64,000 nt of DNA. It comes from Nostoc sp. CMAA1605 (GTDB lineage: Bacteria; Cyanobacteriota; Cyanobacteriia; Cyanobacteriales; Nostocaceae). Numbering within the stretch: the first letter of the stretch is position 1; each line of letters begins with the position of its first letter. The position numbers and the translations under genes were made by a program. The stretch is taken from positions 87,852 to 151,851 of the forward strand of contig NZ_PJIZ01000005.1 of assembly GCF_021596505.1 (NCBI RefSeq). The letters are read 5' to 3'. The notes under the pieces are model-generated. The model worked only from the letters and a program-made list of their open reading frames with translations. It made no database searches and was not told the DNA's origin. Shown piece by piece: positions 9,251 through 20,110 of this stretch.

Positions 9251-11623
9251 TTATCGCTTGGGTGTACCTAAACCCCGACGTTCCAGAACTTGGCGCACCT
9301 GTGGACTGGGTGTGTAGTTATAGCCGTAAGCTGAGTTTTCCGAATCATCCATAATTTGCGGTGTGAGAAGTACAATCACTTCTCGACGTTCATTGGTTCT
9401 GTTTGTACTTCTAAAGAGTGAACCAATCAGAGGAATGTCCCCCAAGATAGGGATTTTAGACACACTTGTCCGGTCTTGGTCTTGAATAATACCTGACAAA
9501 ATTAGTGTTTGACCATCTCGCAGGCGAATCAAACCAGAATTCAAAGAACGTTCCGATACCAAGAAAATTGTTTGGCTATTACCAGAAACATTGAGTACAG
9601 CTGAAGATTGGGGTGCTTTGACAACTGGAGCAACTGATAAGGACAGAAAACCATTATCATCAATCCTATCAAGTTTGACAGCTAGAGTTAAACCTACATC
9701 AGTTTTTTCGGCTGTTACTGTTTGGGTGGAAGTTCCATCACCGCGAGTTGTTTCACTCTTAATGTTTCCTACCACTTCTTGAGTGAGTTTGACATTAGCA
9801 GTTTGACCTTCCTGCACAATTAAAGTCGGATCAGTCAAAATCTTGGCATTACCATTTGTCACTTGAGCCTGCAAACTAGCAAGAAGACGTTTGGGAAACT
9901 GGTATATGGTGGGTAAGCTATAGGTATAGGTACTAGGAGTAGCACCAGTAATCTGGCTAGCATATCTAGTTGGTTCACCAGTTACAGGATCAAATTCTAC
10001 TGGTACAGCAGTCACTGTACCGGCTGTGCCTTCTGTGTAGCTACTTAGTCCTGGTTGTGTAGGATTACTGCTGACACCTGCACTTGGTGTTCCTGTATTG
10101 GGATTGTTAGGATCTAAGAAAATATTGGCACTACTGAGAGGGTTACTGGTTGTTGGTGTACTAGTAACACTATTGGCAACTTCTGTACCAGTAGCCGGCC
10201 GAGAGCCGCCAAAGTTAAAGGTGGCTGCCCCACCATCCACAGAGAAGTAGTTATTCCCAATACCAAAGGAAAAACTCGCGCTGTAGTCTTGGTTGCCTGT
10301 GAGGTTAACATCGATAATTTTGACATTAACGACCGCCTGACGACGGCGAATATCAAGTTGAGTTAATTGAGTCATCGCCATCTCAACTAACTTCGGAGGG
10401 CCAATTAATGTCAAAGCATTGGTACGCTCATCCCCTAAAGCCTGTAAACCCCGCAGTAGTGGAGTCGAATCTGTATAGTTAATTCGTTGAGTTTCTACTC
10501 TAGTTTCTGTAGTAGTCTGGGTTTGGGTTACGGGTGCAACGCCAGTTCCTACAGGTACGGCACTAACATTAGTAACTTGACGTTCCCGGCTCACAGCTGT
10601 TTCTGCACCTAAGCCGACCAGAAAATTTAAAGCCACTCCCACACTGACTTGATTAAGTCGCAAGCTCCGCATAACTACGTCGCGTGTGGAGTTAGGCAGT
10701 TTTGGCCCTACAAAAATTGTCCTGTTGCTGCGGTTAGCTTCTAAACCACTCAGGCGCAAGACGTAGTTAAATACATCCTGCACAGGTTCATTTTCTATGT
10801 CTAGAGAGATGGTTTGCTGAATTGCTTGCCCATCTTTACTACCTTCACCACCGATATAAGCCAAGTTGAGATTAGCCGCGCGCGCCAGCAATGATAAAAC
10901 TTCACGCACTGGCGCATCCCGCAACACTAAACGCGGCACTCGTTCCTGTGTGCCTAAATCTATAGTGCTAGGAGAAGCATCTGTAACGGCAACAGCAATG
11001 TCTCCCACTGGCGGGGGAACGGCTCTGGGTAATAATGGTGGTGCTTGGCTAACAGGTTGACCCACACCTGCTGGTTGTGCCGGTCTACCGTCAATAGTGA
11101 TTTCCGGGTTAGGGACAAGCACATTGGGGACTGCGCCTGGTTGAGCCGCCGTAGCTCCAGGGGTTGGTGTAGATGCTGGTGGTGTTGGGGTAATTGGCAC
11201 TGATGCTGTAGTCCCAGTTGATGGGCTGTAGCTGAGGGTAATACTGTCAGATTTTCTGACTACAGGTTGACCACTAGGTGCATCATTATCACCAGTGACT
11301 ATTACCCGAATACTATTAGCATCAAGTTGGACAACTTCAACAGAGGCAATTCCAGGAGCTGGTTTTTCTTGGCGAAAATTATTGCCCTGCTTTAAACGCA
11401 ACTGGGTGTTGATGATATCGGAAACTAAGGTATTACCTCTTTTCGTCGTAAAAACTTGGGGACGAGAGCCAGCAGAGGTTTTTAAAGTCACGCTTACTCC
11501 GCCATTAACGGGAGCTAATTTGACTTCATTAACTTGTGTAATCTGTGCTGATACTGGTTGTGCCGCCAGAAATAATAAAGTAGCAGCACCCAAAATAAAA
11601 TTATTACCGTGAAACTGTTTCAC
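9251..11623 (-). CDS. pilQ: Type IV pilus secretin PilQ (AMIN domain + secretin)
   Basis: 790 aa; signal peptide, AMIN-like domain, secretin C-terminus (LRDGQTLILSGIIQDQDRTSVSKIPILGDIPLIGSLFRS). Confidence 0.92.
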   Translation of the reverse strand: MKQFHGNNFILGAATLLFLAAQPVSAQITQVNEVKLAPVNGGVSVTLKTSAGSRPQVFTTKRGNTLVSDIINTQLRLKQGNNFRQEKPAPGIASVEVVQLDANSIRVIVTGDNDAPSGQPVVRKSDSITLSYSPSTGTTASVPITPTPPASTPTPGATAAQPGAVPNVLVPNPEITIDGRPAQPAGVGQPVSQAPPLLPRAVPPPVGDIAVAVTDASPSTIDLGTQERVPRLVLRDAPVREVLSLLARAANLNLAYIGGEGSKDGQAIQQTISLDIENEPVQDVFNYVLRLSGLEANRSNRTIFVGPKLPNSTRDVVMRSLRLNQVSVGVALNFLVGLGAETAVSRERQVTNVSAVPVGTGVAPVTQTQTTTETRVETQRINYTDSTPLLRGLQALGDERTNALTLIGPPKLVEMAMTQLTQLDIRRRQAVVNVKIIDVNLTGNQDYSASFSFGIGNNYFSVDGGAATFNFGGSRPATGTEVANSVTSTPTTSNPLSSANIFLDPNNPNTGTPSAGVSSNPTQPGLSSYTEGTAGTVTAVPVEFDPVTGEPTRYASQITGATPSTYTYSLPTIYQFPKRLLASLQAQVTNGNAKILTDPTLIVQEGQTANVKLTQEVVGNIKSETTRGDGTSTQTVTAEKTDVGLTLAVKLDRIDDNGFLSLSVAPVVKAPQSSAVLNVSGNSQTIFLVSERSLNSGLIRLRDGQTLILSGIIQDQDRTSVSKIPILGDIPLIGSLFRSTNRTNERREVIVLLTPQIMDDSENSAYGYNYTPSPQVRQVLERRGLGTPKR

Positions 11624-11683
11624 AGTTCATTCCTCACCTAATAAAGTCATTAGTTGTTAGTCGTTAAGGTTTTTCCCCTGGAA

Positions 11684-12451
11684 TTACTTCTTAGGTGCAG
11701 CTTTAGCCGCCTCCGCAGTAAGTTCTTCTGGACTTAGGGGCATTAATGCTTGTAATTGAAAAGATGTCGTAATTGGTGCAGGCCCTATCCTCCGCACAGG
11801 TTTACCGAATTTATCTGTAGCTTGGATATTGGCTAATGCTGATTGATAGTCTTTAACTATTAGTAATGGTTGTAGACGTTCGATATTCCGAATGATTGAT
11901 TGTGTTTGTTCGTATGTGCCGATAATTTCGATGTTGACGCTACTGCGTTTGAGTTTGCCGTCAACTGCAACTCCTAATGAGCCATCCTTGACAATTTCGG
12001 GTTTTTCTGTGGCTGGGACAAACTTTTGGAGTTTGGCTTTGACGGTATTTAAGGAATTTGCAGAGCTACCAGATTCTACTAAACGATTGAGATCCAATAG
12101 TAGGGTATCCAGGGTTTTTTCGTCGGAGAATAAAGCTAAAACCTGTTGCTTTTGTTTTTTTGCTTGGTCTAACTCTTCTTTGATTTTGCCAATTTGTTTG
12201 ACAGTGGCTTGCTTTTGCTGAATTTGCCCTTGGAGGTCGTTGCTTTGTGCTTGCTTTTGCTGATAGGCTTCCCAAGCAGGCATAAGTATATTCAGCAGCA
12301 TATAGATAGCTCCAGCTAAACCTACGACTGCCACTAAAATACCGATGATTTTGGGTGTAAATGCAATACCAAAAACCACAGGATAGGATGGTGCGCCTGA
12401 TTCTAAATCTGCGGCGTTTTCGGCAAAATTTAAATCTTCACTCAGCGTCAT
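11684..12451 (-). CDS. pilO: Type IV pilus assembly protein PilO
   Basis: 255 aa, single TM plus coiled coil, between pilN and pilQ. Confidence 0.85.
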   Translation of the reverse strand: MTLSEDLNFAENAADLESGAPSYPVVFGIAFTPKIIGILVAVVGLAGAIYMLLNILMPAWEAYQQKQAQSNDLQGQIQQKQATVKQIGKIKEELDQAKKQKQQVLALFSDEKTLDTLLLDLNRLVESGSSANSLNTVKAKLQKFVPATEKPEIVKDGSLGVAVDGKLKRSSVNIEIIGTYEQTQSIIRNIERLQPLLIVKDYQSALANIQATDKFGKPVRRIGPAPITTSFQLQALMPLSPEELTAEAAKAAPKK

Positions 12452-13212
12452 CGTGTAATGACTCCTGTTTTTTGCATACTACGAATGCGGGAGACGAGTC
12501 CCACCGTGCCTTTCTGCTCTAGTTCCCGAATCAATTCTGAAGCAGGAACATCACTAAGACGAGATTGAATTGTATATCTAACTACTTGGGGTGGTTTGAT
12601 GACTACACCACTTCTAGTAGTGGTGGCTGTAACTGGTGCATCTACTAAAGTGGCGGTGGTAATTCTGCTTTCGGAAGATTTTAAGAACCGCGACTGTTGC
12701 AGACTTAATAAAAAGTCGTTGACATTATCGAAAGAACGAGCTATTCCGGTAATTTCTATGCCTCCGGCGGGGTTAGGTGGTGGTTGTCCTTCTACTGGGG
12801 CTAGAGGTGGAATTTGCTTGATATTTTCAATTTGTACTGTTGGAGGAATGCGATCGCGCACATCTTCTAACATGGCTGACCAAGGACGAATTTGGTCAAA
12901 TACTGTCACTAAGCTTTGGGTTTCTGCTTTGACGGCAGCTGCTTGTGTTTTAATTTGGTTAATATTGGTGATTTCTGCGTCTAATTTTTTGCTTTGTTCT
13001 TCCAGTTGAGCAATTGACTGCTCTATTTCACTGGTTTTACCTTGCACGAGCCATAACCCAATTCCCACCAATACTGGTAAACCTACGCCCACCGTTACCC
13101 CTAGATATACCGGGGTGAGATTCCCTGATGGTAATTTTACTCCCGGACTTTTATCAGCTTTGGGTTGGTAGGCTGGTCGGTCTTTGAGAAAGTTAATATC
13201 TAAACTGTACAT
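12448..13212 (-). CDS. pilN: Type IV pilus assembly protein PilN
   Basis: MYSLDINFLKDRPAYQ start, TM, coiled coil; 4-bp overlap with pilO. Confidence 0.86.
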   Translation of the reverse strand: MYSLDINFLKDRPAYQPKADKSPGVKLPSGNLTPVYLGVTVGVGLPVLVGIGLWLVQGKTSEIEQSIAQLEEQSKKLDAEITNINQIKTQAAAVKAETQSLVTVFDQIRPWSAMLEDVRDRIPPTVQIENIKQIPPLAPVEGQPPPNPAGGIEITGIARSFDNVNDFLLSLQQSRFLKSSESRITTATLVDAPVTATTTRSGVVIKPPQVVRYTIQSRLSDVPASELIRELEQKGTVGLVSRIRSMQKTGVITR

Positions 13213-13216
13213 TCAA

Positions 13217-14341
13217 TTACACCTCCCGCATTCCTAAACCCAGGACAATTCCTAAACCCGAACGCTGTTGAGCAGGATATTTTTGTTCATCGACTTGTAA
13301 GGACAAAGAGCCAATTGGATCTACTTGGGTAGTAGGTATGCTGAGTCTTTGGGTAAAGAATTCATCTATGTGTTGGAGTCCGCCCCCAGGCCCTGCTAAG
13401 AAGATTTGTGCTACCTCTATGTTTTCACTTTGATTGAGGTAGAAATCTATGGAACGGCGTAGCTCATCTGTAAGTTCTCCTAAGATTCGCAATACGCCAG
13501 CCATTCCCGGATTAGTTTCTGTAACTCCGGTTTTATCAGCATCTACGGGTGTGACAGGAATCGCCATTTCATACAAAAGTTCCATATCCCGTGATGTTGG
13601 TAGACTCATGGCTCTAGCTAAAGCCATTTGCATTTGGTAGGTACCTATGGGTACAGTCCGAGAAAATTGGGGGATACCGTTGACGATAATGGCTATTTCC
13701 GTGCTGTCAAATTCGATATCAACTAAGACAGCTGCTTCTTGGGGGCTGAGTTCTCGTAAATGGCGATCGCGGATTGTCCGAATGAGTGCAAAACTGTTAA
13801 TCTCTAAAACATTAATTTGCAATCCTGCTTGCTCAAAGGTACTAATATATGTATCTGTCACCTCCTTGCGGGTAGCAACTAGCAGCACTTGTACTTTTTC
13901 GATGCCATCTTCATCTACAAAGTACCCAAGTTTTTGATAATCTACATCAGCTTCCTCACGAGGATAGGGTAAATACAAGGCTGCTTCATGGTTTAACACC
14001 ATATCTCGGAGTTCTTTATCGTCTAACTCTGCCGGTACAGGAATAATCCGTACAACCGAATCTCGTCCTGGTACGCCGGTGGATACACGAGAAGTCTTGA
14101 TTTTACTTTCAGCTAAAGCTTGCTGAATAAGTTGCGCCATAGCTGGGGGATCAGTAATTTGACCATCAGTGACAATCCCTTCTGGAACTGGTACTGATGT
14201 TAAAGATTCGAGTTTCAAGCCTTGACGCTGCTTGCGTAGTTGCACTACATTGACTCGTTCTGGTGCGATTTCCACACCTACCCCTCTATGAGATTTGCCA
14301 AACAGACTACTGAAACTTTTTACCACAGTAATGCCCGCCAA
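13217..14341 (-). CDS. pilM: Type IV pilus assembly ATPase-like protein PilM
   Basis: 374 aa, actin-like PilM family; operon context. Confidence 0.9.
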   Translation of the reverse strand: MAGITVVKSFSSLFGKSHRGVGVEIAPERVNVVQLRKQRQGLKLESLTSVPVPEGIVTDGQITDPPAMAQLIQQALAESKIKTSRVSTGVPGRDSVVRIIPVPAELDDKELRDMVLNHEAALYLPYPREEADVDYQKLGYFVDEDGIEKVQVLLVATRKEVTDTYISTFEQAGLQINVLEINSFALIRTIRDRHLRELSPQEAAVLVDIEFDSTEIAIIVNGIPQFSRTVPIGTYQMQMALARAMSLPTSRDMELLYEMAIPVTPVDADKTGVTETNPGMAGVLRILGELTDELRRSIDFYLNQSENIEVAQIFLAGPGGGLQHIDEFFTQRLSIPTTQVDPIGSLSLQVDEQKYPAQQRSGLGIVLGLGMREV

Positions 14342-14522
14342 ACTGCAAAATTAAAAATTTAAATGTTACTTAAGTAGTCATTTCGTCATCAGTCATTAGT
14401 CACTAGTAAATTAGGCTATTGACTGTTGAATTTGGACTTTTGACACCTAATCTTTTTAGCCTATAATCTCGACAATTCTGCATAAGCTTTTTAACTTCAT
14501 CAAGCGTGAAAATACTGGTAAA

Positions 14523-15821
14523 ATGATGCAATTACGAAAATTCCCAAAGCTAGTCGCTTTCATCATGTTAGGTTTACTGACTAGTTGGATTGTCAGTTGC
14601 AGCGATGGCAAAGTTAATACCAATAATCAACCAGCTGCTTCTGGAACAGCCAAGATTGAGTTTTGGACAATGCAACTCCAACCGAAATTTACAGACTACT
14701 TCCAAAGCTTAATTGCCAACTTTGAGTCACAAAATCCTGGTATAAAGGTAAACTGGGTTGATGTGCCTTGGACAGCGATGGAGAACAAAATTTTAACAGC
14801 TGTCTCCGCAAAAACGCCACCTGATGTTGTTAACCTCAATCCAGATTTTGCCTCTCAATTAGCGGGTCGAAATGCTTGGTTAGATTTAGACACAAAAGTT
14901 CCAACAGCAGACCGTTCCGCCTATCTACCGAATATTTGGAAAGCTGGTACACTCAACGGCAAAAGCTTCGGTCTTCCTTGGTATCTCACCACAAAGCTGA
15001 CTATTTATAACACTGATCTCTTAAAGCAGGCAGGTATTAATCAACCTCCCAACACTTACGCACAACTAGCACAACAAGCACAACAAATTAAAGACAAAAC
15101 AGGTAAATACGCCTTTTTTGCGACTTTTGTTCCCCAGGATTCCGCAGAGGTGCTGCAATCATTGGTGCAGATGGGAGTGACTTTAGTGGATGCAGAAGGT
15201 AAAGCCGCTTTTAATACGCCTCAAGGTAAAGCAGCGTTTCAGTATTGGGTAGACCTGTATAGAAAAGGGTTATTACCGAAAGAAGCACTAACTCAAGGAC
15301 ATCGCCACGCGATTGATTTATACCAATCTGGTGAAACAGCATTCTTAGCTTCGGGGCCGGAGTCTCTCCAAAATATCGCTACCAATGCGCCAAAAATTGC
15401 TCAAGCTTCTGCGATCGCACCCCAATTGACCGGTGATACAGGTAAGAAAAATGTAGCAGTGATGAATATCGTCATTCCCCGTGAAACAAAACAACCTGAT
15501 GCGGCGGTAAAATTTGCTTTATTTGTCACCAATAATGAGAATCAGCTAGCCTTTGCCAAAGCCGCAAATGTTCTTCCATCCACAACTCAAGCTTTAGCTG
15601 ATAGTTACTTTAAAGATGTTCCTGCTAATGCTTCTACAGTCGAAAAAGCTAGAGTTGTCAGCGCGCAACAACTACAACAAGCAGAAGTTTTAACTCCTCC
15701 ATTAAAAGATATTAAAAAGCTGCAAAAGGCAATTTATGAAAACCTACAAGCAGCAATGTTAGGAGAAAAAAATGTAGATCAAGCAGTTGCAGATGCAGCT
15801 AAGGAATGGGATAATCGGTAG
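14523..15821 (+). CDS. Extracellular solute-binding lipoprotein of a sugar-type ABC transporter (family 1)
   Basis: Lipobox-like LTSWIVSCSDG; KIEFWTMQLQPKFTDYFQSLIANFESQNPGIKVNWVDVPW. Confidence 0.87.
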   Translation: MMQLRKFPKLVAFIMLGLLTSWIVSCSDGKVNTNNQPAASGTAKIEFWTMQLQPKFTDYFQSLIANFESQNPGIKVNWVDVPWTAMENKILTAVSAKTPPDVVNLNPDFASQLAGRNAWLDLDTKVPTADRSAYLPNIWKAGTLNGKSFGLPWYLTTKLTIYNTDLLKQAGINQPPNTYAQLAQQAQQIKDKTGKYAFFATFVPQDSAEVLQSLVQMGVTLVDAEGKAAFNTPQGKAAFQYWVDLYRKGLLPKEALTQGHRHAIDLYQSGETAFLASGPESLQNIATNAPKIAQASAIAPQLTGDTGKKNVAVMNIVIPRETKQPDAAVKFALFVTNNENQLAFAKAANVLPSTTQALADSYFKDVPANASTVEKARVVSAQQLQQAEVLTPPLKDIKKLQKAIYENLQAAMLGEKNVDQAVADAAKEWDNR

Positions 15822-15827
15822 CAGTAA

Positions 15828-15863
15828 TACCAATTCGCAATTCGCAATTCGCAATTCGCAATG
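15828..15863. repeat. (GCAATTC)n heptamer array
   Basis: caattcgcaattcgcaattcgcaattcgcaatgg. Confidence 0.85.
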
Positions 15864-16004
15864 GACTAACGCCCCGCTACGCTGACGCAATTAAGAAAGT
15901 CGGTTTCAAGCCAATACACTTCAATTAAACCTAACATTTGGTGTTTGTGAAGTAAGAAAAAGTTCGTAGTAAGGACTTCAGTCCTCATCTAAGGACTAAA
16001 GTCC

Positions 16005-16052
16005 TCTCTACGAGACGCTGCGCGTAGCTTGCTTCCCCGGAGGGGTACACTA
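16005..16052. repeat. Dispersed palindromic repeat, copy A
   Basis: ctctacgagacgctgcgcgtagcttgcttccccggaggggtacactac; near-identical to 37877-37926. Confidence 0.8.
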
Positions 16053-16121
16053 CAAACTGTTTTCTTAACTGAACTGTATTGTGTTTCAAGCTTTGCATCT
16101 GTTGCTTAATTTTGGAGAATT

Positions 16122-16178
16122 GGTATAAAACCGTGAAAACCAAGATACTGGACTTCTTCGAGAAGTCTGGTATCTAGA
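16122..16178. terminator. Hairpin between convergent genes, possible bidirectional terminator
   Basis: AGATACtgGACTTCTtcgAGAAGTCtgGTATCT. Confidence 0.5.
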
Positions 16179-16263
16179 CACTGCAAGTTCTCACAAATCA
16201 GATATAACTGCTATGTAAATAAAGTAAACTTCACCTTTTACCTTTTACAGTTTGCCTTTTACC

Positions 16264-17340
16264 TTATTGTCTAGATTGTCGAATAGGAATTTGAATGATA
16301 AATTTTGCCCCTATTCCTGGTGTAGAGCAACATTCCAATTTACCCCCATGTAATTCAATAATAATTCTGTAGCTAATTGATAAACCTAAGCCTGTACCTT
16401 TACCGACATCTTTAGTGGTGAAGAATGGGTCAAATAATTTAGCTTTCACTTGCTCATCAATTCCTCCTCCATTATCAGCAATAATAATTTCCGCCCAATT
16501 ATCATCAATGACTTGTGTAAAAACCTCAATTTGAGGAGTTTGTATACACTGCCCATCACTTTTTATATTTTTAATTACTTTCTCTTCTAACGCATCAATA
16601 GCATTAGCAATAATATTCATAAATACTTGATTAAGCTGTCCAGGATAACATTCGATTAACGGTAATTTTCCATAATGACGGATCACTTTAACGCCATGTA
16701 AATTATGAGGTGATGGCTTAATACGGTTGTTTAAAATTACTAAAGTGCTATCAATACCTTCGTGAATATCAACAGTTTTAAAATCAGCTTGATCTAGACG
16801 GGAAAATGTTCTGAGAGATTTCACTATCTCACAGATACGCTCTGCACCTACCATCATTGATTGGAATAATTTAGCTGAATCTGTTTTGATAAATTCTAAT
16901 TCAATTGCTTGAATTTTGTTTTTAATTATGGCTACAGGTTCAGTATAGAATTGCTGATAAAGTTCGACTAAATCTAGTAAATCTTGAATATAATTATTAG
17001 CATAATTCAAGTTTCCATAAATAAAACTGACAGGATTATTAATTTCATGGGCAATACCTGCAACTAAAACTCCGAGAGCTGACATTTTTTCAGATTCTAC
17101 TAGTTTCAGTTGTAGAGTTTTGAGATTGACTAAAGTAGTTTCTAGTTCTTGAGTGCGGCTTTCTAGAGCTATTTGTGAAGTTTCTAACTCCCGAATCACA
17201 TTTTTAAGCACTGCTTCTCTGACTTCACTAGCATTTTCTAGCTGTTCACGATCAGCTTCTGAACGTTGTAGTTTTTTTTGCAAAATCCGAACTGTTTTTT
17301 CGAGTTCTTTAATTTTGCTTTCGTTGTCTATAGATTCCAT
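16264..17340 (-). CDS. Sensor histidine kinase (coiled coil + HisKA/HATPase_c, no obvious input domain)
   Basis: GIAHEINNPVSFIYGNL H-box; NAIDALEE N-box; DNGGGID; GKGTGLGLSISYRII. Confidence 0.9.
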   Translation of the reverse strand: MESIDNESKIKELEKTVRILQKKLQRSEADREQLENASEVREAVLKNVIRELETSQIALESRTQELETTLVNLKTLQLKLVESEKMSALGVLVAGIAHEINNPVSFIYGNLNYANNYIQDLLDLVELYQQFYTEPVAIIKNKIQAIELEFIKTDSAKLFQSMMVGAERICEIVKSLRTFSRLDQADFKTVDIHEGIDSTLVILNNRIKPSPHNLHGVKVIRHYGKLPLIECYPGQLNQVFMNIIANAIDALEEKVIKNIKSDGQCIQTPQIEVFTQVIDDNWAEIIIADNGGGIDEQVKAKLFDPFFTTKDVGKGTGLGLSISYRIIIELHGGKLECCSTPGIGAKFIIQIPIRQSRQ

Positions 17341-17346
17341 AAACCT

Positions 17347-18522
17347 TCATTTTGTACCTAGCAGTAGGGTGACAAAGGTTTCTTGATGATAGTAAGTTGA
17401 ACCCTGTGATTCTAAGGGAGCAAATTCACCATAGGTGTAGAACCCACAAATAGGTATGTCTTTTGCAAGTTCGCTTTTGATCATTTGATATTCTTCTTTA
17501 GCTTTTGTCCCTAAAAGCCAACGACGACAACAGCAGGAAAAGAGTAAAATGGCATCGGGTTCTGTACCAGGATAACGTGCAAGCGCAGTCTGAAGTGAAC
17601 TTTTCACAGAACAAAGAATTTCTTCCCGATTAAAATCTGTCATTTGCACAATGGCTTGTTCTGGAACATCCCCTAAGAAGTTGATGCTACCAGTTTGCGG
17701 ATCAAAAGTATTGGGAACGCGCATATAATAGCGATCGCTATCTCCCTCATACACTGCTAAGGGATTTTCTGCGGTTGGTGTGCGATCGCCTAAATATCGC
17801 TGATAAAATTCCAATGCTGATACTCCATCAATTTCGTACAAAACTGTTCCTTGAGATTTGGTTATAACACTCCTGCGTCCCATCGGTTCCCAACCACAAG
17901 CAGTTCCGTAGGAAAATAGAATATCTCCAGCAAAAATTAGAATAGGTAAGGAGTCAGTCAATACTTCGGTTTGAAAAAATTGATAGGTAGTCTGAAATCT
18001 AAATTGATCGCCAGCCGCACCACCTACAATGGGTATATCAGAACCCAAAGCCGACTTTAAACCCTCTAAAATTAATCCCCCGTTAGTAGTAGAACCATCT
18101 GCTAGATAGCTAGCCGGTAGCGGTATACATAACTGAGCAGGTTTATCGGATTTTTCTTTGGCTTTTTGAACTGCTTCCTGAGCAGCATTTAAAGGATTGG
18201 CTTTCACTCCATATCCCAAACCCGCATGAATTTCTACAGTATCAGAACAAAACAGCATCAGTGTTAAAGAATCTTGTTGAAACCCTAAAATTGACGACAT
18301 TTCGCCATCCGTAGTACAACCAATCAAGTCTATTTCAGGAAATACTGCGGAGATTTTTTGCAAGATTAAAGCATGATCAAAATCAATAGCTGCAAATAAC
18401 ATAGCAGCCTGCGGTGGAATATCTGTTAAATCACTTAAATCATGGACGCATTTTGCTAAAACTTCTTCAATAGCGGCTTGACTATCAGGATCATCACTAT
18501 GTCCAACAACAACTTTCAGCAT
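17347..18522 (-). CDS. FIST domain signal-sensing protein
   Basis: 391 aa, FIST_N/FIST_C-like (AAMLFAAIDFDH...LIGCTTDGEMSS...ILLFSCCCRRWLLG...PICGFYTYGEFAPL). Confidence 0.85.
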   Translation of the reverse strand: MLKVVVGHSDDPDSQAAIEEVLAKCVHDLSDLTDIPPQAAMLFAAIDFDHALILQKISAVFPEIDLIGCTTDGEMSSILGFQQDSLTLMLFCSDTVEIHAGLGYGVKANPLNAAQEAVQKAKEKSDKPAQLCIPLPASYLADGSTTNGGLILEGLKSALGSDIPIVGGAAGDQFRFQTTYQFFQTEVLTDSLPILIFAGDILFSYGTACGWEPMGRRSVITKSQGTVLYEIDGVSALEFYQRYLGDRTPTAENPLAVYEGDSDRYYMRVPNTFDPQTGSINFLGDVPEQAIVQMTDFNREEILCSVKSSLQTALARYPGTEPDAILLFSCCCRRWLLGTKAKEEYQMIKSELAKDIPICGFYTYGEFAPLESQGSTYYHQETFVTLLLGTK

Positions 18523-18818
18523 ATTTACCTCTTAAGTAATTTCAATAATTAAAGCTAATTTAAAATTTTGCAGCATAATTATGCTAGTTTTTCTAATTCA
18601 AACTCCCATTAGTAAAAACTCATTATAATGTATATAAAAACAACCGTATATTATCTATTAAATACGGTTTTCTCTTTGGGTTGAGATATGAAGATAGAGA
18701 ATATAAGATGCCTCTAAACTAGAATTAACTAAATTTAGTTTTCCCAGTAAAGATAGTAGATGAACATAAATCAATACAAATTTTTATTAAAGTTGTTCTT
18801 CCATTTCTTTGACAAAAA

Positions 18819-20066
18819 TTAAATTTTACTGAATAAATTTCCTATTAAATAAAGAGAACCGCACACAACGACTAAACCATCACCAGGAGTCAATGCTGCA
18901 TCTATCGCCGATATTTCATCAGCATAAGTTTGACAAGAGTACAAATCTGGACAAATATCACAGGCTAACTTGGCTAATTCTGTAGGATTAGCTGAAGCGT
19001 TATCTGGTACTGGGACTAAATATAATCGGTCATTTGGTTTTAGTAAAACTTGAAAAATATCAGCATGATCTTTAGTAGATAACATCCCCATGACCCAAGT
19101 TATATTTTGAGGGTTGAGACTATCTACATAATCACGTAGGACTCTAGCGGCGGCTGGATTATGTGCGCCATCAATTAAGAGTTGATGATTTTTCCAATTA
19201 ATCCATTGCATTCGCCCTGGCCACTTAGTTTTAGCCATACCATTAGTAATTGCTGTGGCAGAAATATTCCAGCCTTGCTGTTGAAGAATTTCTAAAGTAG
19301 CTAAAGCTAAAGCAGAATTATGTAATTGTATTTGTCCCTGTAAAGGTAGAGGATATTGAATGAAATTGGCATCGAAAATAGACTGATATTCTGCCCATCC
19401 TGATTGGATTTCTCGTCCAGGTTGGGGCGTGATCACGGGACATTGTAATTCTTGAGCGCGCGATCGCACAACTGCTTGAGCATCCGGTGGTAATACTCCC
19501 ACCACAGCCGGACACCCAGGCTTTAAAATCCCAGCTTTTTCTCCAGCGATATCAGCCACAGTAGGGCCTAACTGCTGCCAATGTTCCCTGCTAATGGAAG
19601 TAATTACCGTCACCAGTGGCTGAGATATCACATTAGTAGCATCCAACCGTCCCCCTAAGCCTACCTCTACCACAGCTACATCAACTTGCTGCCTAGCAAA
19701 ATACAACCAAGCTGCGGCGGTAATAATTTCAAATTGAGTAGGGGACTGCTCAGAGCTAACAGCATTCTTTACTTCTGTTAATAATTCGTAAAGTTCCGCA
19801 GCAGAAATTGGCTGTTCATTCAGACAAATGCGTTCTGTCCAACTCACCAAATGAGGAGAAGTGTAACGTCCTGTACGATAGCCTGCTTGAGTCAGAACAG
19901 ATGACAAATAAGCACAAACCGAACCTTTGCCGTTTGTGCCAGCCACATGAATCACACTGACTTGGTGATGGGGGTTTCCCAGGTTTGCTAACAGTGCGTT
20001 AATCCGTGAAAGTCCGAGGTTAACGCCAAAATGTTGAAATGATTGGAGTAGAGAATCTATATTCAC
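18819..20066 (-). CDS. folC: Folylpolyglutamate/dihydrofolate synthase
   Basis: HVAGTNGKGSVCAYLSSVLTQAGYRTGRYTSPHL; Mur ligase family. Confidence 0.93.
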   Translation of the reverse strand: MNIDSLLQSFQHFGVNLGLSRINALLANLGNPHHQVSVIHVAGTNGKGSVCAYLSSVLTQAGYRTGRYTSPHLVSWTERICLNEQPISAAELYELLTEVKNAVSSEQSPTQFEIITAAAWLYFARQQVDVAVVEVGLGGRLDATNVISQPLVTVITSISREHWQQLGPTVADIAGEKAGILKPGCPAVVGVLPPDAQAVVRSRAQELQCPVITPQPGREIQSGWAEYQSIFDANFIQYPLPLQGQIQLHNSALALATLEILQQQGWNISATAITNGMAKTKWPGRMQWINWKNHQLLIDGAHNPAAARVLRDYVDSLNPQNITWVMGMLSTKDHADIFQVLLKPNDRLYLVPVPDNASANPTELAKLACDICPDLYSCQTYADEISAIDAALTPGDGLVVVCGSLYLIGNLFSKI

Positions 20067-20110
20067 GATCAGGTATTGGCTGAAACTACCTTGACATAGT
20101 TAACAACAGC

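Noticed and set aside
13740-13770. GCGATCGC octamers as regulatory sites
   Set aside because: These are HIP1 sites, ubiquitous in cyanobacterial genomes including coding regions; not locus-specific.
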